Positions 25,933 through 33,467 of a DNA stretch of 41,648 nucleotides are shown here, piece after piece (position 1 is the stretch's first letter; each line of letters opens with the position of its first letter). The stretch comes from Chryseobacterium carnipullorum (GTDB lineage: Bacteria; Bacteroidota; Bacteroidia; Flavobacteriales; Weeksellaceae), in contig NZ_FRCD01000029.1 in NCBI RefSeq assembly GCF_900142785.1, positions 1 to 41,648 of the forward strand. Direction: 5' to 3'. The notes beneath the pieces are model-generated. The model did not search any database. It was given only the letters and a program-made list of their open reading frames with translations, and was not told where the DNA came from. A program made the translations under genes and the position numbers.

Positions 25933-26092
25933 CATGAAAAAATGATTTGAAATAACTGGCAATCATCTGGACAATTATTCATAATCAACTGAAACGCAGA
26001 ATCCATGCTATAATTGAATTCTTTTAAAATCAACTTTAAACGGTTTCCACATGAAATCCATTCACTATGTAAATCTTTAAGAATGCCTGCAT
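25932..26092 (-). pseudogene. Probable small gene disrupted by a one-base frameshift
   Basis: On the minus strand an ATG (26092-26090) opens MQAFLK, then the frame drifts and stops. The neighbouring frame is open for 55 codons and reads as convincing protein (DLHSEWISCGNRLK, then FNYSMDSAFQLIMNNCPDDC) down to a TGA at 25934-25932. Adding one A in the AAA run at 26076-26078 would join the two into a 53-residue protein. A TATTTTTG -7-like box lies 22 bases upstream of the ATG and a terminator hairpin follows the stop, which is the layout of a real gene. The family is not recognised. Alternatives are a sequencing error, or chance. Confidence 0.45.
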
Positions 26093-26149
26093 TAAAACGT
26101 CATAAAACACAAAACAAAAATAAAAACCAGCTATTATTAAAGGTTTTAC

Positions 26150-26157
26150 TAAATTTG
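26150..26157 (+). promoter_or_regulatory. Candidate -7 box of the lipoprotein-apt operon
   Basis: TAAATTTG, a full TAnnTTTG match, lies 16 bases before the lipoprotein ATG. A -33 TTTG is not recognisable. Confidence 0.45.
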
Positions 26158-26173
26158 CAATAAACAAAATAAA

Positions 26174-27373
26174 ATGAAAAAGTTTTCTTTTCTACTAGTT
26201 CTCAGTCTGTTGCTTTTTACAGCATGCAGGAAGGACCATGTAGATGCTACGAATACTAAAACGCTTCAGTCAAGTATCAACGACATGACTTCAAGCCTTT
26301 CAACCATTAAACAGATCAAATTCAGCGAAGCTCTTTATATCCTGAAGACTTTTGGTGTGGAAGCAGAAGGTGATGTAGAAGAACTTAAAGCCCTTGGAAA
26401 ACTGATCGACGGAAAAAAAGTTCCGGAGATCCTTACCATGGCTGATGAAGTCGCACAAAAAAACGGAATCGAATGGGCAAGCACCTCTCCTCCTTCTCTT
26501 GGAGAAATGAACATCTTCGGAGACGATAAAGCCAAAGAGACTGATGCGAATGATGTAAAAGCAAGTTCACTGAGTATTATCACCAGACCTACTGGCGATG
26601 ACGGAACGGGTGCACCTACCGCTATCCAAATTGTTCCAAGACTTGTAGACGCAGCAGGAAATCCTGTTTCATTTACCGGTGCCGGTTTAGAGGCGACTTT
26701 AGAAGTATTCAGCAATGGGGTGAAACTTTCTACCGCTAAAAACCTGATGCAGGACAACAACTTTAAAGGATTTAATTTAAAATTCTCTTCTATTCCCGCA
26801 GCTAAAGTAGTAGACAGCAAAATCGATATTACTGTTTCAGTAAAAACAACTGCAAAGACTTTCAAAATGTCTAAAATCGGACTTGATGTCAATCCATCAG
26901 CTCTGAAGGTTCCTGCGGTACCAAAAACTGATTCAACAGCTGTAACACAAGACCCCAATGCGGTAATTGACCCAAATAATCCAACTCCTGCACCCACTAC
27001 ATCTACAGATCCCACTGCACCGGCAACGACGCCAACGGCTCCTAAACAGCCGACAGCGGATCCTAAAAATACAGTAAGTAAGTTCTTAAACAACGTAAGT
27101 TCTCAGAATCTTAAGGCTGCCTACGATACGTCAAGCAACCCAAGCTGGGGAAGCTATGAATCTTTCTCCAATCCTACTTCAGGATTTGGATCCGTAAAAA
27201 ACGTAAGCGTAAAGAACATTACAACCAATGCAACCAATCCGGGCGCTGCCAGCGTCAACGCAACCTATGATGTAACAGATAAGAACGGAAAAACCACTTC
27301 GTTGAAGGCAACATTCGGACTTAAAAATGTAAATGGAGACTGGAAAATTTCCAGCTATAAAATAAACCCATAA
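26174..27373 (+). CDS. Multidomain lipoprotein of unknown function
   Basis: A 399-residue lipoprotein (lipobox LFTAC, C18). Residues about 20-100 contain an alpha-helical segment (SSINDMTSSLSTIKQIKFSEALYILKTFG) that resembles the DUF6694-type lipoprotein domain. A beta-rich middle domain follows (about 130-245), then a disordered Pro/Thr/Ala/Asp linker (about 250-305), then a C-terminal NTF2/DUF4878-like domain (about 305-399) with the closing LKNVNGDWKISSYKI signature. No catalytic residues are evident; an envelope binding or structural role is a guess. Its stop codon overlaps the apt start (TAATG), so the two are probably co-translated, although no functional link is apparent. Confidence 0.75.
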   Translation: MKKFSFLLVLSLLLFTACRKDHVDATNTKTLQSSINDMTSSLSTIKQIKFSEALYILKTFGVEAEGDVEELKALGKLIDGKKVPEILTMADEVAQKNGIEWASTSPPSLGEMNIFGDDKAKETDANDVKASSLSIITRPTGDDGTGAPTAIQIVPRLVDAAGNPVSFTGAGLEATLEVFSNGVKLSTAKNLMQDNNFKGFNLKFSSIPAAKVVDSKIDITVSVKTTAKTFKMSKIGLDVNPSALKVPAVPKTDSTAVTQDPNAVIDPNNPTPAPTTSTDPTAPATTPTAPKQPTADPKNTVSKFLNNVSSQNLKAAYDTSSNPSWGSYESFSNPTSGFGSVKNVSVKNITTNATNPGAASVNATYDVTDKNGKTTSLKATFGLKNVNGDWKISSYKINP

Positions 27374-27909
27374 TGGCTTCAAAAGAACTGATTAAACGAC
27401 TGGAAGAAACCATTGAAAATTTCCCCGATTTTCCTATTCCGGGAATCCAATTCAAGGATATTTCCCCAATTTTTTTAGATCCAAAGCTCTATGAGGAGGT
27501 CATCACAGACCTCGCTGCTTTCAGTAAAGGAAAAGTAGATGCCGTATGCGGAATAGAAAGCCGCGGTTATCTTTTCGGAATTGCCATTGCAGTCGCTCTG
27601 GAAGTCCCCTTTATTTTAATCAGAAAAGCAGGAAAGCTTCCTCCACCCATTATTTCAGAAAAATATGATCTGGAATATGGAAGTGCCATCATTGAGACCC
27701 GTGAAGGACAGATCAAAAAAGGACAGAGAATTCTCATCCATGATGACCTTCTGGCCACCGGCGGAACAACGGAAGCCGCTGCAAAACTTGTAGAAAAGCA
27801 AGGCGCAACCGTTTCCCAGTTTAGTTTCCTGATTGGTCTAAAAGACCTTAATGGCGATGAAAAGCTGAAAAAATTCGGGGCAGAAATTTATAACCTCCTT
27901 GAATATTAA
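27373..27909 (+). CDS. apt: Adenine phosphoribosyltransferase
   Basis: Purine-salvage enzyme that converts adenine and PRPP to AMP and pyrophosphate in the cytosol. The 178-residue length is typical. Visible features are the N-terminal PDFPIPGIQFKDISP segment (18-32) characteristic of Apt, the RKAGKLPPP loop (84-92) and the PRPP-binding loop ILIHDDLLATGGT (120-132). The ATG shares one base with the stop of the preceding lipoprotein gene (TAATG), a classic coupling arrangement. No obvious terminator follows it in 27910-28099. Confidence 0.96.
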   Translation: MASKELIKRLEETIENFPDFPIPGIQFKDISPIFLDPKLYEEVITDLAAFSKGKVDAVCGIESRGYLFGIAIAVALEVPFILIRKAGKLPPPIISEKYDLEYGSAIIETREGQIKKGQRILIHDDLLATGGTTEAAAKLVEKQGATVSQFSFLIGLKDLNGDEKLKKFGAEIYNLLEY

Positions 27910-28047
27910 ACTTTTACTCGAAAAGATCAGAATATTTAAAACAGTAAAAATAGTGATGGTAGAGATGTCACACTGGCGACACTCCCGGCGTTTTTAACAT
28001 TAACATTTTACAATTGATAACATTTTCACAATAATACTTCAAAGTAT

Positions 28048-28078
28048 TTTGTAAATCATTCAGAAACAATTAAATTTG
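28048..28078 (+). promoter_or_regulatory. Promoter of the repeat-protein/ribH operon
   Basis: TTTG (28048-28051), a 19-base spacer and TAAATTTG (28071-28078) fit the Bacteroidetes consensus exactly. Transcription would begin near 28084, about 16 bases before the ATG. Confidence 0.75.
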
Positions 28079-28099
28079 CATTTCAATTTTTAAGAATTT

Positions 28100-28807
28100 A
28101 TGGCAAAATTGGGTAAGAATGCTCCAAACGAGCAAGAAGGTAAAGAAACAGTTGAGTTCTTTAAAGACCTTGACAGAGAGGCTTTAAACACGGAAAGATT
28201 CATTGAAAAATATTCTAAGCAATTAGGTATTGTTTTCGGTGTATTGGTTTTAGGTGTTTTAGGATTCTTCGCTTACAAACAGTTTGTAGTGGCTCCTCAA
28301 AACGTTGAAGCGGTAAAAAGCTTCCTTGCTGCTCAAAAGAAACAGACTGAAGGCAAAGATAAAGAAGCTTTAGGTGGAAAATCTGCTGCAAATCCAGGTT
28401 TTCTAGGAACATATAACGAATATTCAGGAACGAATGTGGGTAAACTTTCTGCTTACAATGCAGGTTTATTAAAATTCAAAGAAGGAAAATTCCAGGAAGC
28501 TTACGATCTTCTGGATAACTTTTCATCAGACAACAAAACATTGATGGCATTGAAATTCGGTGCTATGGCAGATGCAAAGTCAGGACTTAACAAAAATGAC
28601 GAGGCTCTATCTTTATTAGACAAAGCATCAACGGCTTCTGATGATCCTTATACGACTTACTATTTCACAAGAAAAGCAGGTATCGTAGCATTAGGATTAA
28701 AGAAAAATGCAGAAGCTAAGAAATACTTCTCTGCTATTGATGAGAAATATCAGGACTACGATAACGGAATGTCTGATTCTTATATTGAAATGACTAAATA
28801 CTTTTAA
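28100..28807 (+). CDS. Membrane-anchored tetratricopeptide-like protein
   Basis: The 235-residue protein has a cytoplasmic N-terminus (about 1-40), a single membrane segment (about 41-60) and a periplasmic helical-repeat region (about 90-235) with TPR-like periodicity (AYNAGLLKFKEGKFQEAYDLLD, then ALKFGAMADAKSGLNKNDEALSLLDKA). The layout matches YfgM-type ancillary proteins that work with the SecYEG translocon chaperone PpiD, but the assignment is by architecture only. It lies three bases upstream of ribH and shares its promoter; the pairing is probably a transcriptional convenience. Confidence 0.8.
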   Translation: MAKLGKNAPNEQEGKETVEFFKDLDREALNTERFIEKYSKQLGIVFGVLVLGVLGFFAYKQFVVAPQNVEAVKSFLAAQKKQTEGKDKEALGGKSAANPGFLGTYNEYSGTNVGKLSAYNAGLLKFKEGKFQEAYDLLDNFSSDNKTLMALKFGAMADAKSGLNKNDEALSLLDKASTASDDPYTTYYFTRKAGIVALGLKKNAEAKKYFSAIDEKYQDYDNGMSDSYIEMTKYF

Positions 28808-28810
28808 AAA

Positions 28811-29329
28811 ATGGCAACAGTTAATCTTTCCGATTACAAGCCACTTCATATAACAAATGCCGAAGATTTTTCTATCGGCATTGTTTTTTCTGAGTGGAAT
28901 GATTTTGTAACTTACAATCTTCGTGATGCAGCCTTGGAAATTCTTGAAAAAGAAGGCGTAAAACCAGAAAACATCAGACTATTCTCGATTCCGGGTACAT
29001 TTGAGCTGAACTATGCAAGTATGCAGCTTTGCAAAGAAAGAAAATACGATGCAGTCATTGCTATCGGATGTGTGATCCGCGGTGAGACTCCTCATTTTGA
29101 TTTTGTATGCTCAGCAGTGGCACAAGGAATCAAAGACTGTAACATCTTAACAGACACCCCTACCATTTTCTGCGTACTGACAGATGATACCAAGGAACAA
29201 TCCATTGCAAGAAGTGGCGGAGACTTAGGAAATAAAGGAGTAGAAGCAGCCGTAACCGCTTTAAGAATGATTGATTTTAAAAAGAATCTTTCAGAAAAAA
29301 AAGGAAATATCGGTTTCGGACACCTTTAA
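28811..29329 (+). CDS. ribH: 6,7-dimethyl-8-ribityllumazine synthase
   Basis: Penultimate enzyme of riboflavin synthesis: condenses 5-amino-6-ribitylamino-uracil with 3,4-dihydroxy-2-butanone 4-phosphate in the cytosol, usually as an icosahedral or pentameric assembly. The 172-residue protein shows FSEWNDFVTYNL (26-37), SIPGTFELNYA (59-69), the GCVIRGETPHFDFV segment (86-99) with the catalytic His (H95) and the GVLT-type CVLTDDTKEQ block (121-130). No FMN riboswitch is visible upstream. A terminator follows. Confidence 0.97.
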   Translation: MATVNLSDYKPLHITNAEDFSIGIVFSEWNDFVTYNLRDAALEILEKEGVKPENIRLFSIPGTFELNYASMQLCKERKYDAVIAIGCVIRGETPHFDFVCSAVAQGIKDCNILTDTPTIFCVLTDDTKEQSIARSGGDLGNKGVEAAVTALRMIDFKKNLSEKKGNIGFGHL

Positions 29330-29354
29330 TATTTAATACCCATTAACAGTATAG

Positions 29355-29383
29355 AGGACTATTTGATAATAGTCCTTTTTTTA
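29355..29383 (+). terminator. Rho-independent terminator of ribH
   Basis: A perfect 9-bp stem (29355-29363 with 29368-29376) with a TGAT loop is followed by a long T run. Confidence 0.9.
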
Positions 29384-29511
29384 TTGAAATCAACTTCACA
29401 AGGTTATTTTCACACCTACGGGCTCATCAGATAGTAAGTTAATTCTATACCAATAACGCAAAAAAACGATAAGAAACGTCATGTTTTTATTTAAAAGTTG
29501 TAGACAAAAAC

Positions 29512-29519
29512 TATCTTTG
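29512..29519 (+). promoter_or_regulatory. Candidate -7 box of the LtaS-like gene
   Basis: TATCTTTG matches TAnnTTTG and lies about 26 bases before the ATG. The nearest TTG upstream is only 11 bases away, so the -33 element is uncertain. Confidence 0.4.
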
Positions 29520-29545
29520 CGGGAATTAACCTATACTTAACGTAC

Positions 29546-31624
29546 ATGTTTCCAAGCAAAATAAAACCATTCTTATATTTAGGAATTTTCTATCTTATTA
29601 TTTCATTGATCGTGCGGGTCGTTTTCTTTTTTCACCCGATCACTACGGCCAGTTTTGGTTTTTTTGAAGTAATAAAAGTCCTGTCTATTGGCTTACTGAA
29701 TGATATTTTTGTTTTCACTTTAGCCAGTACCATTCTGGCGATTTACTTTTTATTTTTATCGAATTCAAAATATAAAAAGCCATACGGGTATATCATTTTT
29801 AGTGCATTGGTATTGTTTTTCCTTTACATTCTGCTGATTCCCAATAACATTTTCAATCAGTATGGGGGATCAATCTCAGAAGTAGCCTTAACTTTTGTAG
29901 GAATCAAGACTCTTTTCTTCGGACTGATGCTTTTTATTCCTTCAAAACGAATCAGGATCAGAAATGTATTGTATTTCATTACGCTTTTGCTGTATGTTCT
30001 TCTGATCATCTTTAACTCGGTAAGTGAATATTTCTTTTATAATGAATTTGGAGTACGTTACAACTTCATTGCGGTAGATTATTTAATATACACCAACGAA
30101 GTCATTGGAAACATCATGGAAAGCTATCCTGTTATTCCTTTGTTTTCAGCAATCCTTATCATCACTTTAGCCGTTACCTGGTTTATTTATAAGAAAACGA
30201 AAGACGAGCTTCTAGAGCTTCCGAATTTTAAACAGAAAATGATTCTCGTAGGAACTTTTGTAGTGATGGCAGGCATCAGTATTTTCGGTATATCTTCATT
30301 AATGCAGATCAGATCAGACAATGTTTTTGCTGACGAGATTGAAGACAACGGACTTCCCAAATTCTATTGGGCATTTACCCACAATGAGCTTGACTATTTC
30401 CAGTTTTATCCGCAGATCGGTCAGCAGGAAGCTGAAAAGAACTTCCTGAGCCAGTATGCTGAACCGTCATTAACACGAAATGTGGTTGCAGAACAGCCGG
30501 AGCTTAAGAAAAATGTGGTTCTGATCTCTATCGAAAGTTTATCCGCCGATTTTATGGAACATTACGGAGGGACTTTAAAGATCACCCCTTTCCTCGACAG
30601 TCTTGCAGACCGTTCAATGATGTTCACCAATCTGTATGCTACCGGAAACAGAACCGTAAGAGGCCTTGAAGCATTAACGCTTTGTATTCCTCCTACTGCC
30701 GGAGAAAGTGTGATCAAAAGAGATGACAACAAAAATAAATTCACGACAGGAAGCGTATTCAAGTCTAAAGGATATGATGTGAAATTTTTATACGGTGGTT
30801 ACAGCTATTTCGATAATATGCAGGACTTTTTCGCTGGAAACGGTTACGGTATTGTAGACAGAAATAATTTTAAACCTGAAGAAATCACGTTTGCCAATGT
30901 TTGGGGCGTTGCTGATGAAGATATGGCTAAAAAAGCGATCCAGACGATGAACGCTGAAGCTAAATCCGGGAAGCCATTCTTCAACCATTGGATGACTGTT
31001 TCCAATCACAGACCTTTTACCTATCCTGACGGAAGAATTGATATTCCGGGAACAGCAAAATCACGTGACGGAGGGGTAAAATATACCGACTATTCACTCA
31101 AATTGTTCTTTGAAATGGCTAAAAAGCAGGACTGGTATAAAAATACAGTCTTTGTCATTATTGCCGATCACTGTGCATCCAGCGCAGGGAAAACAGAACT
31201 TCCTATGGATAAATACAGAATTCCGGCAATGATCTTCTCCGAAGGCTTTATTCAGCCTCAGAAGTTTGACAAACTGATGTCTCAAATTGATATTATGCCT
31301 ACGGTATTCGGACTGCTGAATTTCAATTATCAATCTAAATTTCTTGGTCAGGATGTCTTCAAAAAAGAATTCCAGCCCAAAGCTTATATCGCAACGTATC
31401 AGGATCTTGGTTTGGTAAAAGACGGACGTCTAACGATCATTTCGCCGGTAAAAAAAGTAAAACAGTACTCTTTACAGCTGGAATCCAGCAGCCTTGCTCC
31501 TGAATTCAAACTGTATTATGATGAAAAGCTTCTGAAAGATCCGGAACAGAAACTGGTCAACGATGCTGTTTCTGCCTATCAATCTACTTCATTCTGGCTT
31601 AAAGAAAAGAAACTTAACCGATAA
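29546..31624 (+). CDS. LTA synthase-family phosphoglycerol transferase
   Basis: Inner-membrane enzyme of the LtaS/sulfatase superfamily: about five N-terminal membrane segments (roughly 8-30, 45-70, 83-100, 115-157, 197-215, with one more near 233-250) and a periplasmic alkaline-phosphatase-fold domain (about 320-640). Metal and catalytic residues are visible: E330 in VLISIESLS, the nucleophile T370 in GNRTVRGLEAL, and D541-H542 in IIADHCASS. The 692-residue protein would transfer phosphoglycerol or a related group to a glycan or lipid acceptor. Gram-negatives lack lipoteichoic acid, so the acceptor is probably an osmoregulated glucan or a surface lipid, by analogy with OpgB. Its end overlaps the convergent YgiC-like gene by 11 bases. 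Confidence 0.9.
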   Translation: MFPSKIKPFLYLGIFYLIISLIVRVVFFFHPITTASFGFFEVIKVLSIGLLNDIFVFTLASTILAIYFLFLSNSKYKKPYGYIIFSALVLFFLYILLIPNNIFNQYGGSISEVALTFVGIKTLFFGLMLFIPSKRIRIRNVLYFITLLLYVLLIIFNSVSEYFFYNEFGVRYNFIAVDYLIYTNEVIGNIMESYPVIPLFSAILIITLAVTWFIYKKTKDELLELPNFKQKMILVGTFVVMAGISIFGISSLMQIRSDNVFADEIEDNGLPKFYWAFTHNELDYFQFYPQIGQQEAEKNFLSQYAEPSLTRNVVAEQPELKKNVVLISIESLSADFMEHYGGTLKITPFLDSLADRSMMFTNLYATGNRTVRGLEALTLCIPPTAGESVIKRDDNKNKFTTGSVFKSKGYDVKFLYGGYSYFDNMQDFFAGNGYGIVDRNNFKPEEITFANVWGVADEDMAKKAIQTMNAEAKSGKPFFNHWMTVSNHRPFTYPDGRIDIPGTAKSRDGGVKYTDYSLKLFFEMAKKQDWYKNTVFVIIADHCASSAGKTELPMDKYRIPAMIFSEGFIQPQKFDKLMSQIDIMPTVFGLLNFNYQSKFLGQDVFKKEFQPKAYIATYQDLGLVKDGRLTIISPVKKVKQYSLQLESSSLAPEFKLYYDEKLLKDPEQKLVNDAVSAYQSTSFWLKEKKLNR

Positions 31625-32741
31625 GGTGAGGAACAAAACGGCTCTGGTTATTGGTGATCAGATGAACACTTTCTCTGATCCCAATGCCGGCAGGCTCCTG
31701 CCCGATCACCCAGCTGCCGATGACCGGATAATTTCCTTCAAAATCTGGGAGCTCAAATAACTGCTGATAGATAAAACCTTCTTTACCATATACTCCATCG
31801 TTTTCCTCAATCGGGATATTGTTTTTGTATAGGATCACATTGGCTCCTTCTCTGGAATACACAGGCTTTTTAGCAAAGTCTTTCAGGTGTTTAGGTTCAA
31901 AATAAGATTCTAACAGATACGGATGATTGGGATACAGCTCCCAAAGGATCGGCAAAATAGCTTTAGATGAAAGCAGAATTTTCCATGCAGGTTCAATCCA
32001 TTGTGATCGGAAGCCGTTTTTTACGAGTTTTTCTCCAAAACCGTCTGCCAGTATCCATTCATAAGGATAAAGCTTGAAAATATATTCCATGACCGACTGG
32101 TCTCCAGCCACAAATTCAGAGATCTCCTCAGCCCATCCAATATCCTGAACAGGAATAAACTCCGTATCAAAACCGGCCTGTGAAGCACAGTCACGCATAT
32201 ATTCCACATTCGTTACATCTTCAATATTCGTAAGAGATGCAAAATAAATGTGATGGGGATTCAGATAATTTTTGAGATGCTTCCAGTACTCTACCAGTTT
32301 CTCATGAATAGAATTAAACTGATCTTTATACGGAAACTGCTCCTGCAGCCAATACCACTGGATAACCGATGCTTCATATAAAGAAGTCGGGGTATCGGCA
32401 TTGAATTCCAGTAGTTTTAAATTTTTACCATCAAACCCAAAATCAAATCTTCCGTAAATGGACGGATGATCTTCTTCCCAACTTGTAATAATATAATTCC
32501 GGAACCATTCAGGAATATTGAATTGGTGCCAAAGGTTTTTTTCAATAATATAGTCTACCGCTTCCAGGCACATCTGCCAAAGTTCGGCAGTAGCACTTTC
32601 GATGGTATTGATTTCCTCTGAAGTAAACTGATAATAATGACTTTCGTCCCAGTATAGGCCCTCCAGAGAATGGTAGCCAAACCCCAGATTTTCAAGCTTA
32701 TGCTGCCAGTTTTTCCTGAATTGTGATTGAATTCTTTCCAT
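31614..32741 (-). CDS. Glutathionylspermidine synthase-family ATP-grasp protein (YgiC/YjfC-like)
   Basis: ATP-grasp ligase-like protein of the glutathionylspermidine synthase C-terminal family. The 375 residues are close to E. coli YgiC (about 386). Family motifs visible are YGRFDFGFDG...LLEFNADTPTSLYEA (about 95-124), EPAWKILLSSKAILPILWE (about 248-266) and KPVYSREGANV (about 293-303). The peptidase (amidase) half of Gsp is absent, as in YgiC. The ligated substrates of this subfamily are unknown; glutathionylspermidine is not implied. It is the last gene of a minus-strand operon behind two small lipoproteins and starts 3 bases after the second. Confidence 0.88.
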   Translation of the reverse strand: MERIQSQFRKNWQHKLENLGFGYHSLEGLYWDESHYYQFTSEEINTIESATAELWQMCLEAVDYIIEKNLWHQFNIPEWFRNYIITSWEEDHPSIYGRFDFGFDGKNLKLLEFNADTPTSLYEASVIQWYWLQEQFPYKDQFNSIHEKLVEYWKHLKNYLNPHHIYFASLTNIEDVTNVEYMRDCASQAGFDTEFIPVQDIGWAEEISEFVAGDQSVMEYIFKLYPYEWILADGFGEKLVKNGFRSQWIEPAWKILLSSKAILPILWELYPNHPYLLESYFEPKHLKDFAKKPVYSREGANVILYKNNIPIEENDGVYGKEGFIYQQLFELPDFEGNYPVIGSWVIGQEPAGIGIRESVHLITNNQSRFVPHLIG

Positions 32742-32744
32742 AGT

Positions 32745-33071
32745 TTATGATGATGCACTGAAACCGCTTCTTCCCAACTGGCCTCTTACGACATTTCCTT
32801 TGTAATTATTTCTTCCGATATTGGATTTACTGCTGATGGCATCGCTGTAATAACCTGCCTTTTGATAAGATCCATAACTGTAAGCGCCATAGGGTCTGAA
32901 TGCATGATACAGAAGTATTCCAGCCATAAAGCCATGGGTCCTTGTATAGGAAGCTGTTGTATCAGACCTCATGTAAACTTTCTTTTCTGCTTTATCTTTC
33001 GGCTTTTCCTGAGAACAGGCGGCCAGGATCCCTGTAACGAAAAGTAATTTTATAGAACTGGACTTTTTCAT
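32745..33071 (-). CDS. Small lipoprotein, YgiB-like in layout
   Basis: A 108-residue lipoprotein (LAAC lipobox, C19) followed by a Lys/Glu-rich stretch, a short hydrophobic FMAGILLYHAF segment (about 48-58), a Gly/Tyr/Ser-rich middle and a C-terminus ending in GRSGFSASS. E. coli ygiB-ygiC also pairs a lipoprotein of similar design (hydrophobic FMAG-like segment, Tyr/Gly/Ser-rich tail, RGGFG-like end) with the ATP-grasp gene, so I infer it is a short YgiB analogue and possible partner or substrate of YgiC. This rests on composition and context, not alignment. Its ATG overlaps the stop of the upstream gene (TAATG) and it is 3 bases from the ATP-grasp gene. Confidence 0.6.
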   Translation of the reverse strand: MKKSSSIKLLFVTGILAACSQEKPKDKAEKKVYMRSDTTASYTRTHGFMAGILLYHAFRPYGAYSYGSYQKAGYYSDAISSKSNIGRNNYKGNVVRGQLGRSGFSASS

Positions 33072-33391
33072 TATTGAACCGTTATAAAGAATTCGTAATC
33101 TTTCTTCGTTTTGGCAATATGGTCGTTGCCATCGCTGTCTTCTCCTCCGACAAGAGTATCCCCGAGACTCGGGATGGTGTCTTTTTTAATAATTTCTTTA
33201 AAAAGTTTCTTGTCCTTCCAGATTTTGTGTTTAGTAATGAGAATATCTGTATTATCAAGATGTTCAACAGAAAGTTCTGTTTCAATAGAACCCGTTTTAT
33301 CTACACTGTTTACTTCATCTTCTTTCTCTTTTTTACAGGCTGTAAATGCCATTATCCCAACTGATAACAGGCAAAGTTTAATTTTTTTCAC
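33071..33391 (-). CDS. Small lipoprotein of unknown function
   Basis: A 106-residue lipoprotein (FTAC lipobox, C19) rich in Asp/Glu/Lys, with a C-terminal stretch reading SLGDTLVGGEDSDGN and no recognised fold. The start codon is GTG, chosen because it gives a normal signal peptide (MKKIKLCLLS). It heads the operon lipoprotein-lipoprotein-YgiC-like enzyme, and its stop overlaps the next start by one base (TAATG). The minus strand upstream shows a TACTTTTG box. The name 'small lipoprotein' is all the sequence supports. Confidence 0.7.
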   Translation of the reverse strand: MKKIKLCLLSVGIMAFTACKKEKEDEVNSVDKTGSIETELSVEHLDNTDILITKHKIWKDKKLFKEIIKKDTIPSLGDTLVGGEDSDGNDHIAKTKKDYEFFITVQ

Positions 33392-33409
33392 GAGGGCAGT
33401 AATTTTTCA

Positions 33410-33417
33410 CAAAAGTA
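33410..33417 (-). promoter_or_regulatory. Candidate -7 box of the lipoprotein/YgiC-like operon
   Basis: The minus strand reads TACTTTTG, matching TAnnTTTG about 20 bases before the GTG start. No -33 element is clear. The region 33392-33467 is the divergent gap to the metallopeptidase gene, in which the plus strand shows only a partial TAAATTTA box. Confidence 0.4.
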
Positions 33418-33467
33418 GTAATTTAGTAATGATATTATTTTAAATTTACAAGGCAAAAATTTATATT

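Larger units (their letters stand above)
25854..26173. other. 320-bp region between protein genes
   Basis: This gap holds the terminator at 25896-25932, a probable frameshifted small minus-strand gene (25932-26092) with a TATTTTTG box on the minus strand at 26122-26115, and the -7 box of the downstream lipoprotein gene at 26150-26157. I see nothing else in it. Confidence 0.6.

Noticed and set aside
26335..27093. 252-codon minus-strand ORF inside the lipoprotein gene
   Set aside because: It mirrors the Thr/Ala/Pro-rich linker and has no signal or family motif. The plus-strand gene has a clear lipobox and promoter box.
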